Shown here: positions 8,986 through 17,290 of the stretch, in pieces | How the letters are laid out: the number at the start of each line of letters is the position of its first letter | How positions within the stretch are numbered: the first letter of the stretch is position 1 | Assembly (NCBI RefSeq): GCF_030272615.1 | Contig: NW_026729178.1 | Location: 50,001 to 75,000 of the forward strand | Direction of reading: 5' to 3' | Length of the DNA stretch: 25,000 nucleotides | Origin: Cryptomeria japonica | Taxonomy: Eukaryota; Streptophyta; Pinopsida; Cupressales; Cupressaceae | Position numbers and translations under genes: made by a program | The notes under the pieces: model-generated | Databases searched by the model: none | The model's input: only the letters and a program-made list of their open reading frames with translations | What the model was told of the DNA's origin: nothing

Positions 8986-9067
8986 CACTATCTTTCAAAA
9001 CGGAAATTTTAAAATCTCCTTTTTTTTTTGCCTTTTCTGGAAATTAGTGAAGGCAGCGCATCAAAGG
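8986..9067 (+). repeat. AT-rich spacer module M14
   Basis: Counterpart of M3. Confidence 0.85.
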
Positions 9068-9233
9068 TGCGCACCTCGCTGCCCACCTTGGTGTGCTCTG
9101 AGGTGCGCACCCGGGAGCGCTACGAAGTGTGCTCCAAGGTGCGGCGTGCACGTTGTCGGAGCCCGGTTTGCCCCGGGTGCGCACCTCGCCTGCACCTTGG
9201 CCGGGGTGGGCACCTTGGCTGGGTTTGCCCAGG

Positions 9234-9384
9234 GTGCGCTCCGAAGCGGGGTTACTGGAGCGCCCCCTCTTTTTTTGTCAGAGCGTTTGGTGGGGTTTCT
9301 CGCATTGGCTCTTCCCAGGCCCGGTTGTTGGGTGCGCTCCCACCCTGGCGCGCGCGAAGTTGGAAGTTGGATTAATTGCCCGGG
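9234..9384 (+). repeat. CGGAGCGTTTGG insert block, copy 6
   Basis: Counterpart of copy 2, with GTTGGATTAATTG at the end where copy 2 has GTTGGGTTAATTG. Confidence 0.82.
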
Positions 9385-9480
9385 CGCGCACCTTCGCCAG
9401 GGTGGGCACCTTGGTGCGCACACCTTGGCTGGGCTGCGCACCAGGGCGGGCTCAAGATGGCACCAGCATTCCCTTTTTCT

Positions 9481-9562
9481 CACTATCTTTCAAAACGGAA
9501 ATTTTAAAATCTCGTTTTTTTTTTGCCTTTTATGGAAATTAGTGAAGGCATCGCATCAAAGG
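9481..9562 (+). repeat. AT-rich spacer module M15
   Basis: Counterpart of M4. The next module, M16, lies about 1.07 kb further on across the main minisatellite block. Confidence 0.85.
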
Positions 9563-10548
9563 TGCGCACCTCGCTGCCCACCTTGGTGTGCTCCGAGGTG
9601 CCCACCACGGTGCGCAACGCCGGTGCGAACCCGGGAGCGCCCCGATGTGTGCTCCAAGGTGCGGCGTGCACGAAGTCGGACCCCGGTTTGCCCCGGGTGC
9701 GCACCTCGCGTGCACCTTGGTGCGCACACCTTGGCTGGGTTGCGCGGCCTGGTGGGCACCATGGTGCGCACCAAGGAGCGCTCCGAAGTGTGCTCCAAGG
9801 TGCGGCGTGCACGAAGTCGGAGCCCGGTTTGCCCCGGGTACGCACCTCGCGTGCACCTTCGCCGGGGTGGGCACCTCGGCTGGGTTGCGCGCCCTGGTGC
9901 GCACCAAGGAGCGCTCCGAAGTGTGCTCCAAGGTGCGGCGTGCACGAAGTCGGAGCCCGGTTTGCCCCGGGTGCGCACCTTCGCCGCGGTGCGCACCATG
10001 GCGTGCACGAAGTCGGAGCCCGGTTTGCCCCGGGTGCGCACCTCGCGTGCACCTTCGGCGGGGTTGCGCGCCCTGGTGGGCACCATGGTGCGCACCAAGG
10101 AGCGCTCCGAAGTGTGCTCCAAGGTGCGGCGTGCACGAAGTCGGAGCCCGGTTTGCCCCGGGTGCGCACCTCGCGTGCACCTTCGGCGGGGTTGCGCGCC
10201 CTGGTGGGCACCATGGTGCGCACCAAGGAGCGCTCCGAAGTGTGCTCCAAGGTGCGGCGTGCACGAAGTCGGAGCCCGGTTTGCCCCGGGTGCGCACCTC
10301 GCGTGCACCTTCGCCGCGGTGGGCACCATGGCGTGCACGAAGTCGGAGCCCGGTTTGCCCCGGGTGCGCACCTCGCGTGCACCTTCGCCGGGGTGGGCAC
10401 CTCGGCTGGGTTGCGCGCCCTGGTGCGCACCAAGGAGCGCTCCGAAGTGTGCTCCAAGGTGCGGCGTGCACGAAGTCGGAGCCCGGTTTGCCCCGGGTGC
10501 GCACCTCGCGTGCACCTTCGCCAGGGTGGGCACCTCGGTGCGCACACC
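9563..10548 (+). repeat. GTGCGCAC minisatellite, main block of unit B
   Basis: Counterpart of 1701-2612 plus two extra segments. One is 11 bp (TCGCGTGCACC) near 9846. The other is 63 bp near 9970-10035 and contains one additional GAAGTCGGAGCCC element. Both are whole minisatellite sub-elements, so copy-number change in the array explains the length difference between units. Confidence 0.87.
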
Positions 10549-10602
10549 TTCTCAATGTTTTCTTGCCTTTTCTGGAAATTGGTGAAGGCAGCGCATCAAA
10601 GG
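10549..10602 (+). repeat. AT-rich module M16 (5'-truncated)
   Basis: Counterpart of M5 with the same truncation point, so the truncation is older than the macro-duplication. Confidence 0.8.
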
Positions 10603-11266
10603 TGCGCACCTCGGTGTGCTCCGAGGTGCGAACCCGAGAGCGCTCCGAGGTGCCCACGAAGTCGAAAGTCGGGTTAATTGCATTGTTTTCCCCGGGTGCG
10701 CTCCGAGGTGTGCAACATCGGCGCGCACCAAGGAGGGCTCCGAAGTGTGCTCCAAGGTGCGCACGATGGCGTGCACCTCTGGTGCGCACGATTCGGAGCT
10801 CGGTTTGACCGGGGTGCGCACACCTTGGCTGGGTTGCGCACCTTTTGTGCGCTCCAAGGTGCGCACGAAGTCGGAGCTCGGTTTGCCCCGGGTGCGCACC
10901 TTCGCCAGGGTGCGCACCTTGATGCGCACGCCTTGGCTGGGCTGCGCACCTTGGTGGGCGCCATGGTGCGCACCTTTCGTGCGCTCCAAGGTGCGCACGA
11001 AGTCGGAGCTCGGTTTGCCCCGGGTGCGCACCTTGGTGGGCGCCATGGTGCACTCCGAGGTGCCCAAGATTGGTGCGCACCAAGGAGCGCTCCGAAGTGC
11101 GCTCCAAGGTGCGCGCGAAGTCGAAAGTTGGGTTAATTGTCCGGTTTGCCTCGGGTGCGCACCTTGCGTGCACCTTCGCCAGGGTGGGCGCCTTGGTGCG
11201 CACACCTTGGCTGGGCTGCGCACACCTTGGCACCCGCGTTTCCTTCATTTTAAATTTTTTTTTTTT
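10603..11266 (+). repeat. Diverged GTGCGCAC minisatellite between M16 and M17
   Basis: Counterpart of 2667-3330. One visible difference is GAGGTGTGCAAC here against GAGGTGCGCAAC in unit A, a CpG to TpG change. Confidence 0.8.
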
Positions 11267-11346
11267 ACAATCTCTCAAGTGGGAAATTCTATAATCTCAA
11301 CTTTTTTTGCCTTTTCAGGAAACTTTTGAATGGAGCGCATCATTGG
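11267..11346 (+). repeat. AT-rich module M17 (diverged, 5S-proximal)
   Basis: Counterpart of M6. Confidence 0.75.
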
Positions 11347-11762
11347 TGCGCTCCGAAGTGTGCTCCAAAGCTCTCTCCAGCTGCGTGCACCTGCCCCGGC
11401 CGCGCACCCGGCCCCGCCCAGCTTCGCTCACCTGTCCCGGGCGTCTGGTGCGGAACCTTAGAGTAAGAAACATCACCGTGCACCTTGGCCAACGTGCGCG
11501 ACTCGACCGAGCGCGCACTGGCCGAGGTGCACACCGATTTCACCTGGGTGCGCGCGCAGCACCTCGGGCGCACCGGGGTGCGCGCACAACGCCCGGGTTG
11601 CACCGTGGCCTGTGTGCTCGGGGCGCCTCGGGTGCGCGCTCGGTGTCGCCCCCCGCGCGCGCGGTAGTTCGGGCAGCGCACCCCGGCCCGGCCCGGCCCC
11701 GACGAGAACGCAAACGGGCAAAAGGTTTATTCAAATAGCATTGCGACGCCCGGCGAAAAACT
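11347..11762. other. GC-rich 3' flank of 5S gene B
   Basis: Counterpart of 3411-3825. It has one extra C in the C run before the CGCGCGCG tract (near 11650), GTAGTTCGG for GTAGTGCGG, and GCGACGCCC for GCGATGCCC at 11747. It holds no gene that I can see. Confidence 0.7.
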
Positions 11763-11768
11763 AAAAAA
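11763..11768 (-). terminator. Pol III terminator of 5S gene B (T6)
   Basis: TTTTTT on the 5S strand immediately after the gene, as in copy A. Confidence 0.92.
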
Positions 11769-11886
11769 GGGTGCAACACCGGGACTTCCCGGGAGGTCAC
11801 CCATCCCAGTACTACTCCGGCCCAAGCGCGCTTAACTGCGGAGTTCTGATGGGATCCGGTGCACTAATGCTGGTATGATCGCACCC
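11769..11886 (-). rRNA. 5S ribosomal RNA, copy B
   Basis: A second complete 118-nt 5S gene on the minus strand, 7,937 bp from copy A and identical to it except at one site. Plus-strand base 11868 is T where copy A has C, giving A instead of G at 5S nt 19. By the standard 5S fold, nt 19 faces nt 59 (C) in helix II, so copy A has G-C and copy B an A-C mismatch. The A, intermediate and C boxes, the -1 C, the TAAGTA at -28 and the T6 terminator are all kept, so Pol III transcription should not be affected. The change is a CpG to TpG transition on the plus strand, typical of methylated-cytosine deamination. Whether the product is used in ribosomes cannot be told from sequence. Confidence 0.96.
11789..11837 (-). 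promoter_or_regulatory. 5S internal control region, copy B
   Basis: A box at about 11822-11837 and C box at about 11789-11806, identical to copy A. Confidence 0.88.
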
Positions 11887-11908
11887 GTTATGAGCTTGTC
11901 GCAGTGTG

Positions 11909-11914
11909 TACTTA
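11909..11914 (-). promoter_or_regulatory. TATA-like element upstream of 5S copy B
   Basis: TAAGTA at -28 relative to the 5S start, identical in sequence and position to copy A. Confidence 0.5.
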
Positions 11915-12277
11915 GCAAACCGCGACCCACGTGCGAATCCACCCCGGCCACCCACCCCCGTCGAGGTGCACACCCTCCCTCGCGAAGTGCGCCCCGTTCG
12001 CCAAGTGTGAGCCCTGCCCGGGTGCGCGCACCTTGCTAGGGCGTCGGGTGTGCACCCGGCCCGGCCTACGTGCGTGCACCTGGAGGGGGCGTCGTGTGCG
12101 TGCAGTGTCCCGTCTGCAACGCGGTGCCCACACACCACCTCGGGCGCAACGACCTGCGCTCACATGTGGGCCGAGTGCACCTTGGTGCATGTTCGGGGCG
12201 CCTCGGGTGCACGCTCGATCTTGCCCCGGTGCACCAAGGCGCTCGGTTTGCCCCGGGTGCGCACTTGGTGCAAGGTG
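11915..12277. other. GC-rich 5' flank of 5S gene B
   Basis: Counterpart of 3978-4340. It differs at 12083 (CCTGGAGGGGG against CCTGTAGGGGG). I see no gene. Confidence 0.65.
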
Positions 12278-12617
12278 GGCACCCAAAATAGGGATCAAGC
12301 ACCAAAACACAAGTTTCGGGATGCAAAATGGGACCCAAGGACCACAAATGCGTTCCAAGACCCATGATGGGTCCACGAGAACAAAAATGTGTTCCGAGAC
12401 TTAATAAACAAATATTGGGTTTTAGGAGAAGAAACATGCTCTGATGCCCAAAACGAGAATCGACCCCGAAAAGGCCACAGGCCAAAAGTGGGATGCGAGA
12501 CAAAAAAAAATGGGACCCGAGGACCAAAATTGGGTTCCCAGGTCGAAGACAGGGCAACCGGACAAGAAACGACCTCTAAGGCTCGAAATGAGTCCCGACG
12601 ACTAAAACTTGACAAGA
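12278..12617. other. A-rich tract, unit B
   Basis: Counterpart of 4341-4680, including both ATGGGACCC blocks (12328-12357 and 12510-12539). Apparently unchanged from unit A. Confidence 0.6.
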
Positions 12618-13138
12618 AGCACCCATCAGGCACCCAACTCGACACCCATGGGATGCCGACCCACCCGGGCTTCCACCTAGCACACCTTGGCACCCACCCA
12701 CCCTCGCACCCAACCTCGCACCCAACTTAGCACCTTTGAACCCACATTGGCACTCACCCTGACCCTGGCACCTTGGAACCCACATTGGCACTCACCTTGA
12801 CCCTGGCACCCACCTTTGCACTCACCTTGGGACCCACCCTGGCTCCCACCTCGGCACCCACCCAGACACCCACCTTGGTTCCTTGGCACCCACCTTGGAT
12901 CCTTGGCACCCACCCCGACACCCACCTTGGCACGCAACTTGGCTACTTGCCACCCACCTTGGCTCCTTGACGCCCACCCCGACAACCACCCCGTGACCTA
13001 CCCTGGCTAGGGTTGGTGCACACCCACCCTGGTGCCCACCTTGGCACCCACCCTATGACCCACCTTGGCACGCACCTTAGTACCCACCCCGTTACCCACC
13101 CTAGGACCCACCCCGTGACCCACCTTGGCCAGGGTGGG
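12618..13138 (+). repeat. C-rich CACCCACCTTGG tract, unit B part
   Basis: Counterpart of 4681-5201. Here the tract does not stop at CCAGGGTGGG but runs on. Confidence 0.85.
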
Positions 13139-14336
13139 TGCACCCACCCTGGTGCCCACCTTGGCACCCACCCATCCTAGCACCCAGCCTGTGACCGGGC
13201 TTGGAACCCAACCTTGCACCCGCACCCGTCTTGGCCAGTGTGGGTGCGCACCCATCCTGGCACCCACGTTGTGACACACCCTTTAACCCACGCACCCTAG
13301 CACCCACGTTGGCACCCACCTTGGAACCCAACCTAGCAACTTGGCACCCACCCCGTGACCCACCTTGGCATCCACCATAGCAGTCGCCGACTTGGCACCC
13401 ACCTCGGCACCCACCTTGACACTTGTGGACCCACCTTGCCACTCACCCTAGCATCGACCCATCCTAGCACCCACCCTGGCACCTTTGCACCCTAGCACTC
13501 ACCCATCCTAGCACCTAACCTGTGACCCACCTTGACACTCACCCTCGCACCCACCTTGGAACCCAACCTAGCACCCACCCACCCTGACACCAACCCTAGC
13601 ACCTACCCACCCTTGCACCCACCCTGTGACCCATCTTGGCACCCACCCATCCTACCACTCAACCTATCACCCACCTTCTCACCCACCTTGGCATCCACCT
13701 TAGCACCCACCCACACTGGCACCTTGGCACCCACCTCGGGCAAGGTGGGTGCACACCCACCCTGGCACCCAATTTAGAACCCACCGAGCATGTTACCCAC
13801 CTTGGCACCCACATTGCAGCCCACCCTAGTACCCACCCTATGACCCACATTGGCATCCACACCCTAGCACCCAGGCACCTCGACACCCGCCTTGACACCC
13901 ACCCTAGCACTGAACCTGTGACCCACCTTGGAACTCACCCTAGAACCCACCCACCCTGTGAACCACCTTGGCATCCACCTTAGCACCCACCCACCTTGGC
14001 ACCCACTCTAGCACTCACCCATCCTAACACCCAACTTGTTACCCACCTTGGCACCCGCCCTCGCGTCCACCTTGAAACCCACCCTAGCACCCACCCACGC
14101 AGGAGCCCACCTTGGCACCCAACCTAACACCCACGCATCCTGGCACCCAACTTGTGACCCACCTTGGAACCCACCCTAGTACCCACCTTTGAACCCACTA
14201 TATCACCAACCCACCTTGGCACCCACCCTATGACCCTCTTTGGAATCCACCCTAGCACGCACCCACCCTGGCACCCACCATGGAGCGCACCCTAGCACCC
14301 ACCCACCTCGGCACGCACCTCAACACCCACCTTGGT
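13139..14336 (+). repeat. C-rich CACCCACCTTGG tract, single-copy continuation
   Basis: About 1.2 kb of irregular CACCCACC, CCTAGCACC, CCTTGGCACC and CTGTGACCCACC words. The plus strand is almost all C, A and T with few G. The minus strand therefore has many GGGTGGGTG clusters. It occurs once in the window, between the macro-repeat and the promoters. I see no gene. Confidence 0.85.
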
Positions 14337-14366
14337 GTGCGCACTGCGCCAACCTCTCAAAGACCC
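14337..14366 (+). repeat. Orphan 3' end of a promoter repeat
   Basis: GTGCGCACTGCGCCAACC and TCAAAGACCC match the element that follows P1-P10 (TTGTGCGCATTGCGCCAACC, TCAAAGACC), but no promoter precedes it. A promoter copy was probably lost here, or the array boundary falls inside a repeat unit. Confidence 0.75.
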
Positions 14367-14527
14367 TATGTGGTGCGCTCCAAAGTGTACACCTTTGGTG
14401 CGCTCCAAGGTGCGCACCTTTGGTGCACACCGAGGTGCACACCAAAGTGTGCACCGAGGTGAGCACCAAAGTGCACTCCAGGGTGCACACCAAGGCGTGC
14501 ACCTTTGGTGCGGTCAATGCAAACGAA
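14367..14527 (+). repeat. Short GTGCACC/TTTGGTGC repeats
   Basis: A run of GGTGCGCTCCAAAG, ACCTTTGGTGC and GTGCACACCAAAG words, nearly palindromic around TGCGCA or TGCACA. Its end (AAGGCGTGCACCTTTGG, then TGCGGTCAA) reappears before P3 at about 14869-14897. Confidence 0.75.
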
Positions 14528-14612
14528 TTCGGAAGTTGGGGTCGATGTCCTAATCGCTGCTGCAGACTACACGTATGAGAATCGGACAAATAGCTTTATA
14601 TAGGGGAGGTGT
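14528..14612 (+). promoter_or_regulatory. RNA polymerase I promoter repeat P1
   Basis: Predicted start A at 14602 in TATATAGGGG, by analogy with the plant Pol I start TATATA(+1)GGGG. The -75-type block TTCGGAAGTT is at 14528-14537 and the GAATCGGACAAATA block lies before the start. It has one extra T (GCTTTATATA), which changes core spacing, so P1 may be weaker than the others. Confidence 0.8.
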
Positions 14613-14683
14613 TGCGTTTGATGGGTCGACTCCCCTGGTTGTGTGCACTGCACCAACTTCAAAGACCCTGTCTTGTTTAAGAA

Positions 14684-14769
14684 GTCAAAAGTTGGGGTGG
14701 ATGTCCTAATCATTGCTGCAGTCTACGCATGTATGAGAATCAGACAAATAGCTTATATAGGGGAGGTGT
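14684..14769 (+). promoter_or_regulatory. RNA polymerase I promoter repeat P2
   Basis: Start predicted at 14759. Upstream block GTCAAAAGTT at -75 (14684-14693). The core reads GAATCAGACAAATAG, with A replacing the usual G. Confidence 0.85.
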
Positions 14770-14903
14770 TGCATTCGGTGGGTTGACTCCCCTGGTTGTG
14801 CGCACTGCGCCAACCTCAAAGACCCCGCATAGCAGAAGAAGTCGGAAGTCGGATTTTGGTGAGCACCAAGGCGTGCACCTTTGGTGCGGTCAACGCAGAC
14901 GAA

Positions 14904-14989
14904 TTCAGAAGTTGGGGTGGATGTCCTAATCGTTGTTGCAGGCTACACATGTATGAGAATCAGACAAATAGCTTATATAGGGGAGGTGT
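14904..14989 (+). promoter_or_regulatory. RNA polymerase I promoter repeat P3
   Basis: Start predicted at 14979, 220 bp after P2. The extra 63 bp comes from an inserted GTGAGCACCAAGGCGTGCAC segment copied from the region before P1. TTCAGAAGTT is at -75. Confidence 0.85.
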
Positions 14990-15060
14990 TGGGTTTGATG
15001 GGTCAACTCCCTTGGTTGTGCGCATTACGCCAACCTCAAAGACCTTGTTTTCGTTAAGAA

Positions 15061-15146
15061 GTCAAAAGTTGGGGTCAATGTCCTAATGGCTCCTGCAGGC
15101 TACACATGTATGAGAATCGGACAAATAGCTTATATAGGGGAGGTGT
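15061..15146 (+). promoter_or_regulatory. RNA polymerase I promoter repeat P4
   Basis: Start predicted at 15136, 157 bp after P3. GTCAAAAGTT is at -75. AGGGGAG (15136-15142) can pair perfectly with CTCCCCT (15164-15170). Confidence 0.87.
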
Positions 15147-15217
15147 TGGGTTTGATGGGTCGACTCCCCTGGTTGTGCGCATTACGTCAACCTCAAAGAC
15201 CTTGTTTTCGTTAAGAA

Positions 15218-15303
15218 GTCAAAAGTTGGGGTCGATGTCCTAATTGCTCCTGTAGACTACACATGTATGAGAATCAGACAAATAGCTTATATAGGGGAGG
15301 TGT
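15218..15303 (+). promoter_or_regulatory. RNA polymerase I promoter repeat P5
   Basis: Start predicted at 15293, 157 bp after P4. GTCAAAAGTT is at -75. Nearly identical to P4. Confidence 0.87.
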
Positions 15304-15374
15304 TGGGTTTGATGGGTTGACTCCCCTAGTTGTTCGCATTACACCAACCTCAAAGACCTTGTTTTCGTTTAGAA

Positions 15375-15460
15375 GCCGAAAGTTGGGGTCGATGTCCTAA
15401 TTGCTCCTGCAGGCTACGCATGTATGAGAATCAGACAAATAGCTTATATAGGGGAGGTGT
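15375..15460 (+). promoter_or_regulatory. RNA polymerase I promoter repeat P6
   Basis: Start predicted at 15450, 157 bp after P5. GCCGAAAGTT is at -75. Last promoter of the first family; the 52-bp array follows. Confidence 0.87.
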
Positions 15461-15599
15461 TGGGTTTGATGGGTCGACTCCCCTGGTTGTGCGCATTGCG
15501 CCAACCTCAAAGACCCTGCATTGCGGATGAAGTCGAAAGTCAGAGTTTGGTGTGCTACAAGGTGTGGTCGAAGGTGCTCACCTAGGTGTGCACCTTTGG

Positions 15600-16239
15600 A
15601 GCACAGGAAAAGTGCCCTCCAAAAGTGCGCACCTTTGGAGTGCACAAAAGTGCCCTCCAAAAGTGCGCACCTTTGGAGCGCAGAAAAGTGCCCTCCAAAA
15701 AGTGCCCTCCAAAAGTGCGCACCTTTGGAGCGCAGAAAAGTGCCCTCCAAAAAGTGCCCTCCAAAAGTGCGCACCTTTGGAGCGCAGAAAAGTGCCCTCC
15801 AAAAAGTGCCCTCCAAAAGTGCGCACCTTTGGAGCGCAGAAAAGTGCCCTCCAAAAAGTGCCCTCCAAAAGTGCGCACCTTTGGAGCGCAGAAAAGTGCC
15901 CTCCAAAAAGTGCCCTCCAAAAGTGCGCACCTTTGGAGCGCAGAAAAGTGCCCTCCAAAAAGTGCCCTCCAAAAGTGCGCACCTTTGGAGCGCAGAAAAG
16001 TGCCCTCCAAAAAGTGCCCTCCAAAAGTGCGCACCTTTGGAGCGCAGAAAAGTGCCCTCCAAAAAGTGCCCTCCAAAAGTGCGCACCTTTGGAGCGCAGA
16101 AAAGTGCCCTCCAAAAAGTGCCCTCCAAAAGTGCGCACCTTTGGAGCGCAGAAAAGTGCCCTCCAAAAAGTGCCCTCCAAAAGTGCGCACCTTTGGAGCG
16201 CAGAAAAGTGCCCTCCAAAAGTGCGCACTTTTGGTGCGC
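15600..16239 (+). repeat. 52-bp tandem array
   Basis: CAGAAAAGTGCCCTCC begins units at 15681, 15733 and every 52 bp to 16201, giving ten complete units that appear identical plus shortened units at both edges. Each unit holds two AGTGCCCTCCAAAA words and CCAAAAGTGCGCACCTTTGG, a 20-bp palindrome with one mismatch. Because 52 is not a multiple of 3 and the unit lacks stops, it creates ORFs of over 200 codons in several frames on both strands. These are artefacts. Confidence 0.95.
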
Positions 16240-16271
16240 ACCAAGGCGCTGGTTCGGTCGTTGCAGGCGAG

Positions 16272-16357
16272 TTCGGAAGTTGGGGTCGATGTCCTGAGCG
16301 GAGGTGCAAACTACACAGGTGTCGGAATCGGACAAATAGCTTATATAGGGGAGGTGT
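16272..16357 (+). promoter_or_regulatory. RNA polymerase I promoter repeat P7
   Basis: First of the 311-bp family. Start predicted at 16347, TTCGGAAGTT at -75. Preceded by GCACCAAGGCGCTGGTTCGG, a junction shared by P8-P10. Confidence 0.87.
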
Positions 16358-16582
16358 ATGCTTCGATGGGTCGACTCCCCAGGTTGAGCGCACCGCGCCA
16401 ACCTCAAAGACCCTACGGTATGGATGAAGTCGGAAGTTGGGTCCGATGACCGATTCGATTAGTAGGTATGCTCATGAGGTCGGAATTTGGGTCCGATGAC
16501 CTGCCATGTGCAGGAAGGCGAATGTTGACACTGTGCGTTGCAAGGTGCACACCAAGGCGCTGGTGCGGTCTTTTTAGTCGAG

Positions 16583-16668
16583 TTCGGAAGTTGGGGTCGA
16601 TGTCCTGATCGGAGGTGCAAGCTACACAGGTGTGGGAATCGGACAAATAGCTTATATAGGGGAGGTGT
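16583..16668 (+). promoter_or_regulatory. RNA polymerase I promoter repeat P8
   Basis: Start predicted at 16658, exactly 311 bp after P7. TTCGGAAGTT is at -75. It differs upstream by a T5 run (GGTCTTTTTAGTCG). Confidence 0.87.
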
Positions 16669-16893
16669 ATGCTTCGTTGGGTCGACTCCCCGGGTTGAGC
16701 GCACCGCGCCAACCTCAAAGACCCTACGGTATGGATGAAGTCGGAAGTTGGGTCCGATGACCGATTCGATATGTAGGCATACTCGCGAGGTCGGAATTTG
16801 GGTCCGATGACCTGCCACGTGCAGGAAGGCGAATGTTGGCACTGTGCGTTGCAAGGTGCGCACCAAGGCGCTGGTTCGGTCGTTGGAGGCGAG

Positions 16894-16979
16894 TTCGGAA
16901 GTTGGGGTCGATGTCTTGATCGGAGGTGCAAACTACACAGGTGTGGGAATCGGACAAATAGCTTATATAGGGGAGGTGT
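16894..16979 (+). promoter_or_regulatory. RNA polymerase I promoter repeat P9
   Basis: Start predicted at 16969, exactly 311 bp after P8. TTCGGAAGTT is at -75. Confidence 0.87.
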
Positions 16980-17204
16980 ATGCTTCGTTGGGTCGACTCC
17001 CCGGGTTGAGCGCACCGCGCCAACCTCAAAGACCCTACGGTATGGATGAAGTCGGAAGTTGGGTCCGATGACCGATTCGATATGTAGGCATACTCGCGAG
17101 GTCGGAATTTGGGTCCGATGACCTGCCATGTGCAGGAAGGCGAATGTTGGGACTGTGCGTCGCAAGGTGCGCACCAAGGCGCTGGTGCCGTCGTTGCAGT
17201 CGAG

Positions 17205-17290
17205 TTCGGAAGTTGGGGTCGATGTCCTGGTCAGAGGTGCAAACTACACAGGTGTGGGAATCGGACAAATAGCTTATATAGGGGAGGTGT
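17205..17290 (+). promoter_or_regulatory. RNA polymerase I promoter repeat P10
   Basis: Start predicted at 17280, exactly 311 bp after P9. TTCGGAAGTT is at -75. The downstream block is CTCCCTG, so its pairing with GGGGAG would use one G-U pair. Confidence 0.87.

Larger units (their letters stand above)
5202..13138 (+). repeat. Macro-repeat unit B (complete, 7,937 bp)
   Basis: The unit is bounded by two occurrences of CCAGGGTGGG (5192-5201 and 13129-13138). Before both blocks the sequence is the same C-rich tract. After the first it jumps to GTGCGCAC minisatellite, and after the second the C-rich tract continues. This is what an out-of-register duplication looks like. Contents in order: AT modules M7-M17 with minisatellite between them, the second 5S gene, the A-rich tract and the C-rich tract. 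Modules M8-M11 and M12-M15 are themselves a roughly 2.1-2.4 kb internal duplication. Confidence 0.92.

Noticed and set aside
15397-16407. Open reading frame of 336 codons on the minus strand, plus 258-291 codon frames on the plus strand
   Set aside because: All are produced by the stop-free 52-bp array, which shifts frame each unit. There is no domain, and both strands and several frames are open.
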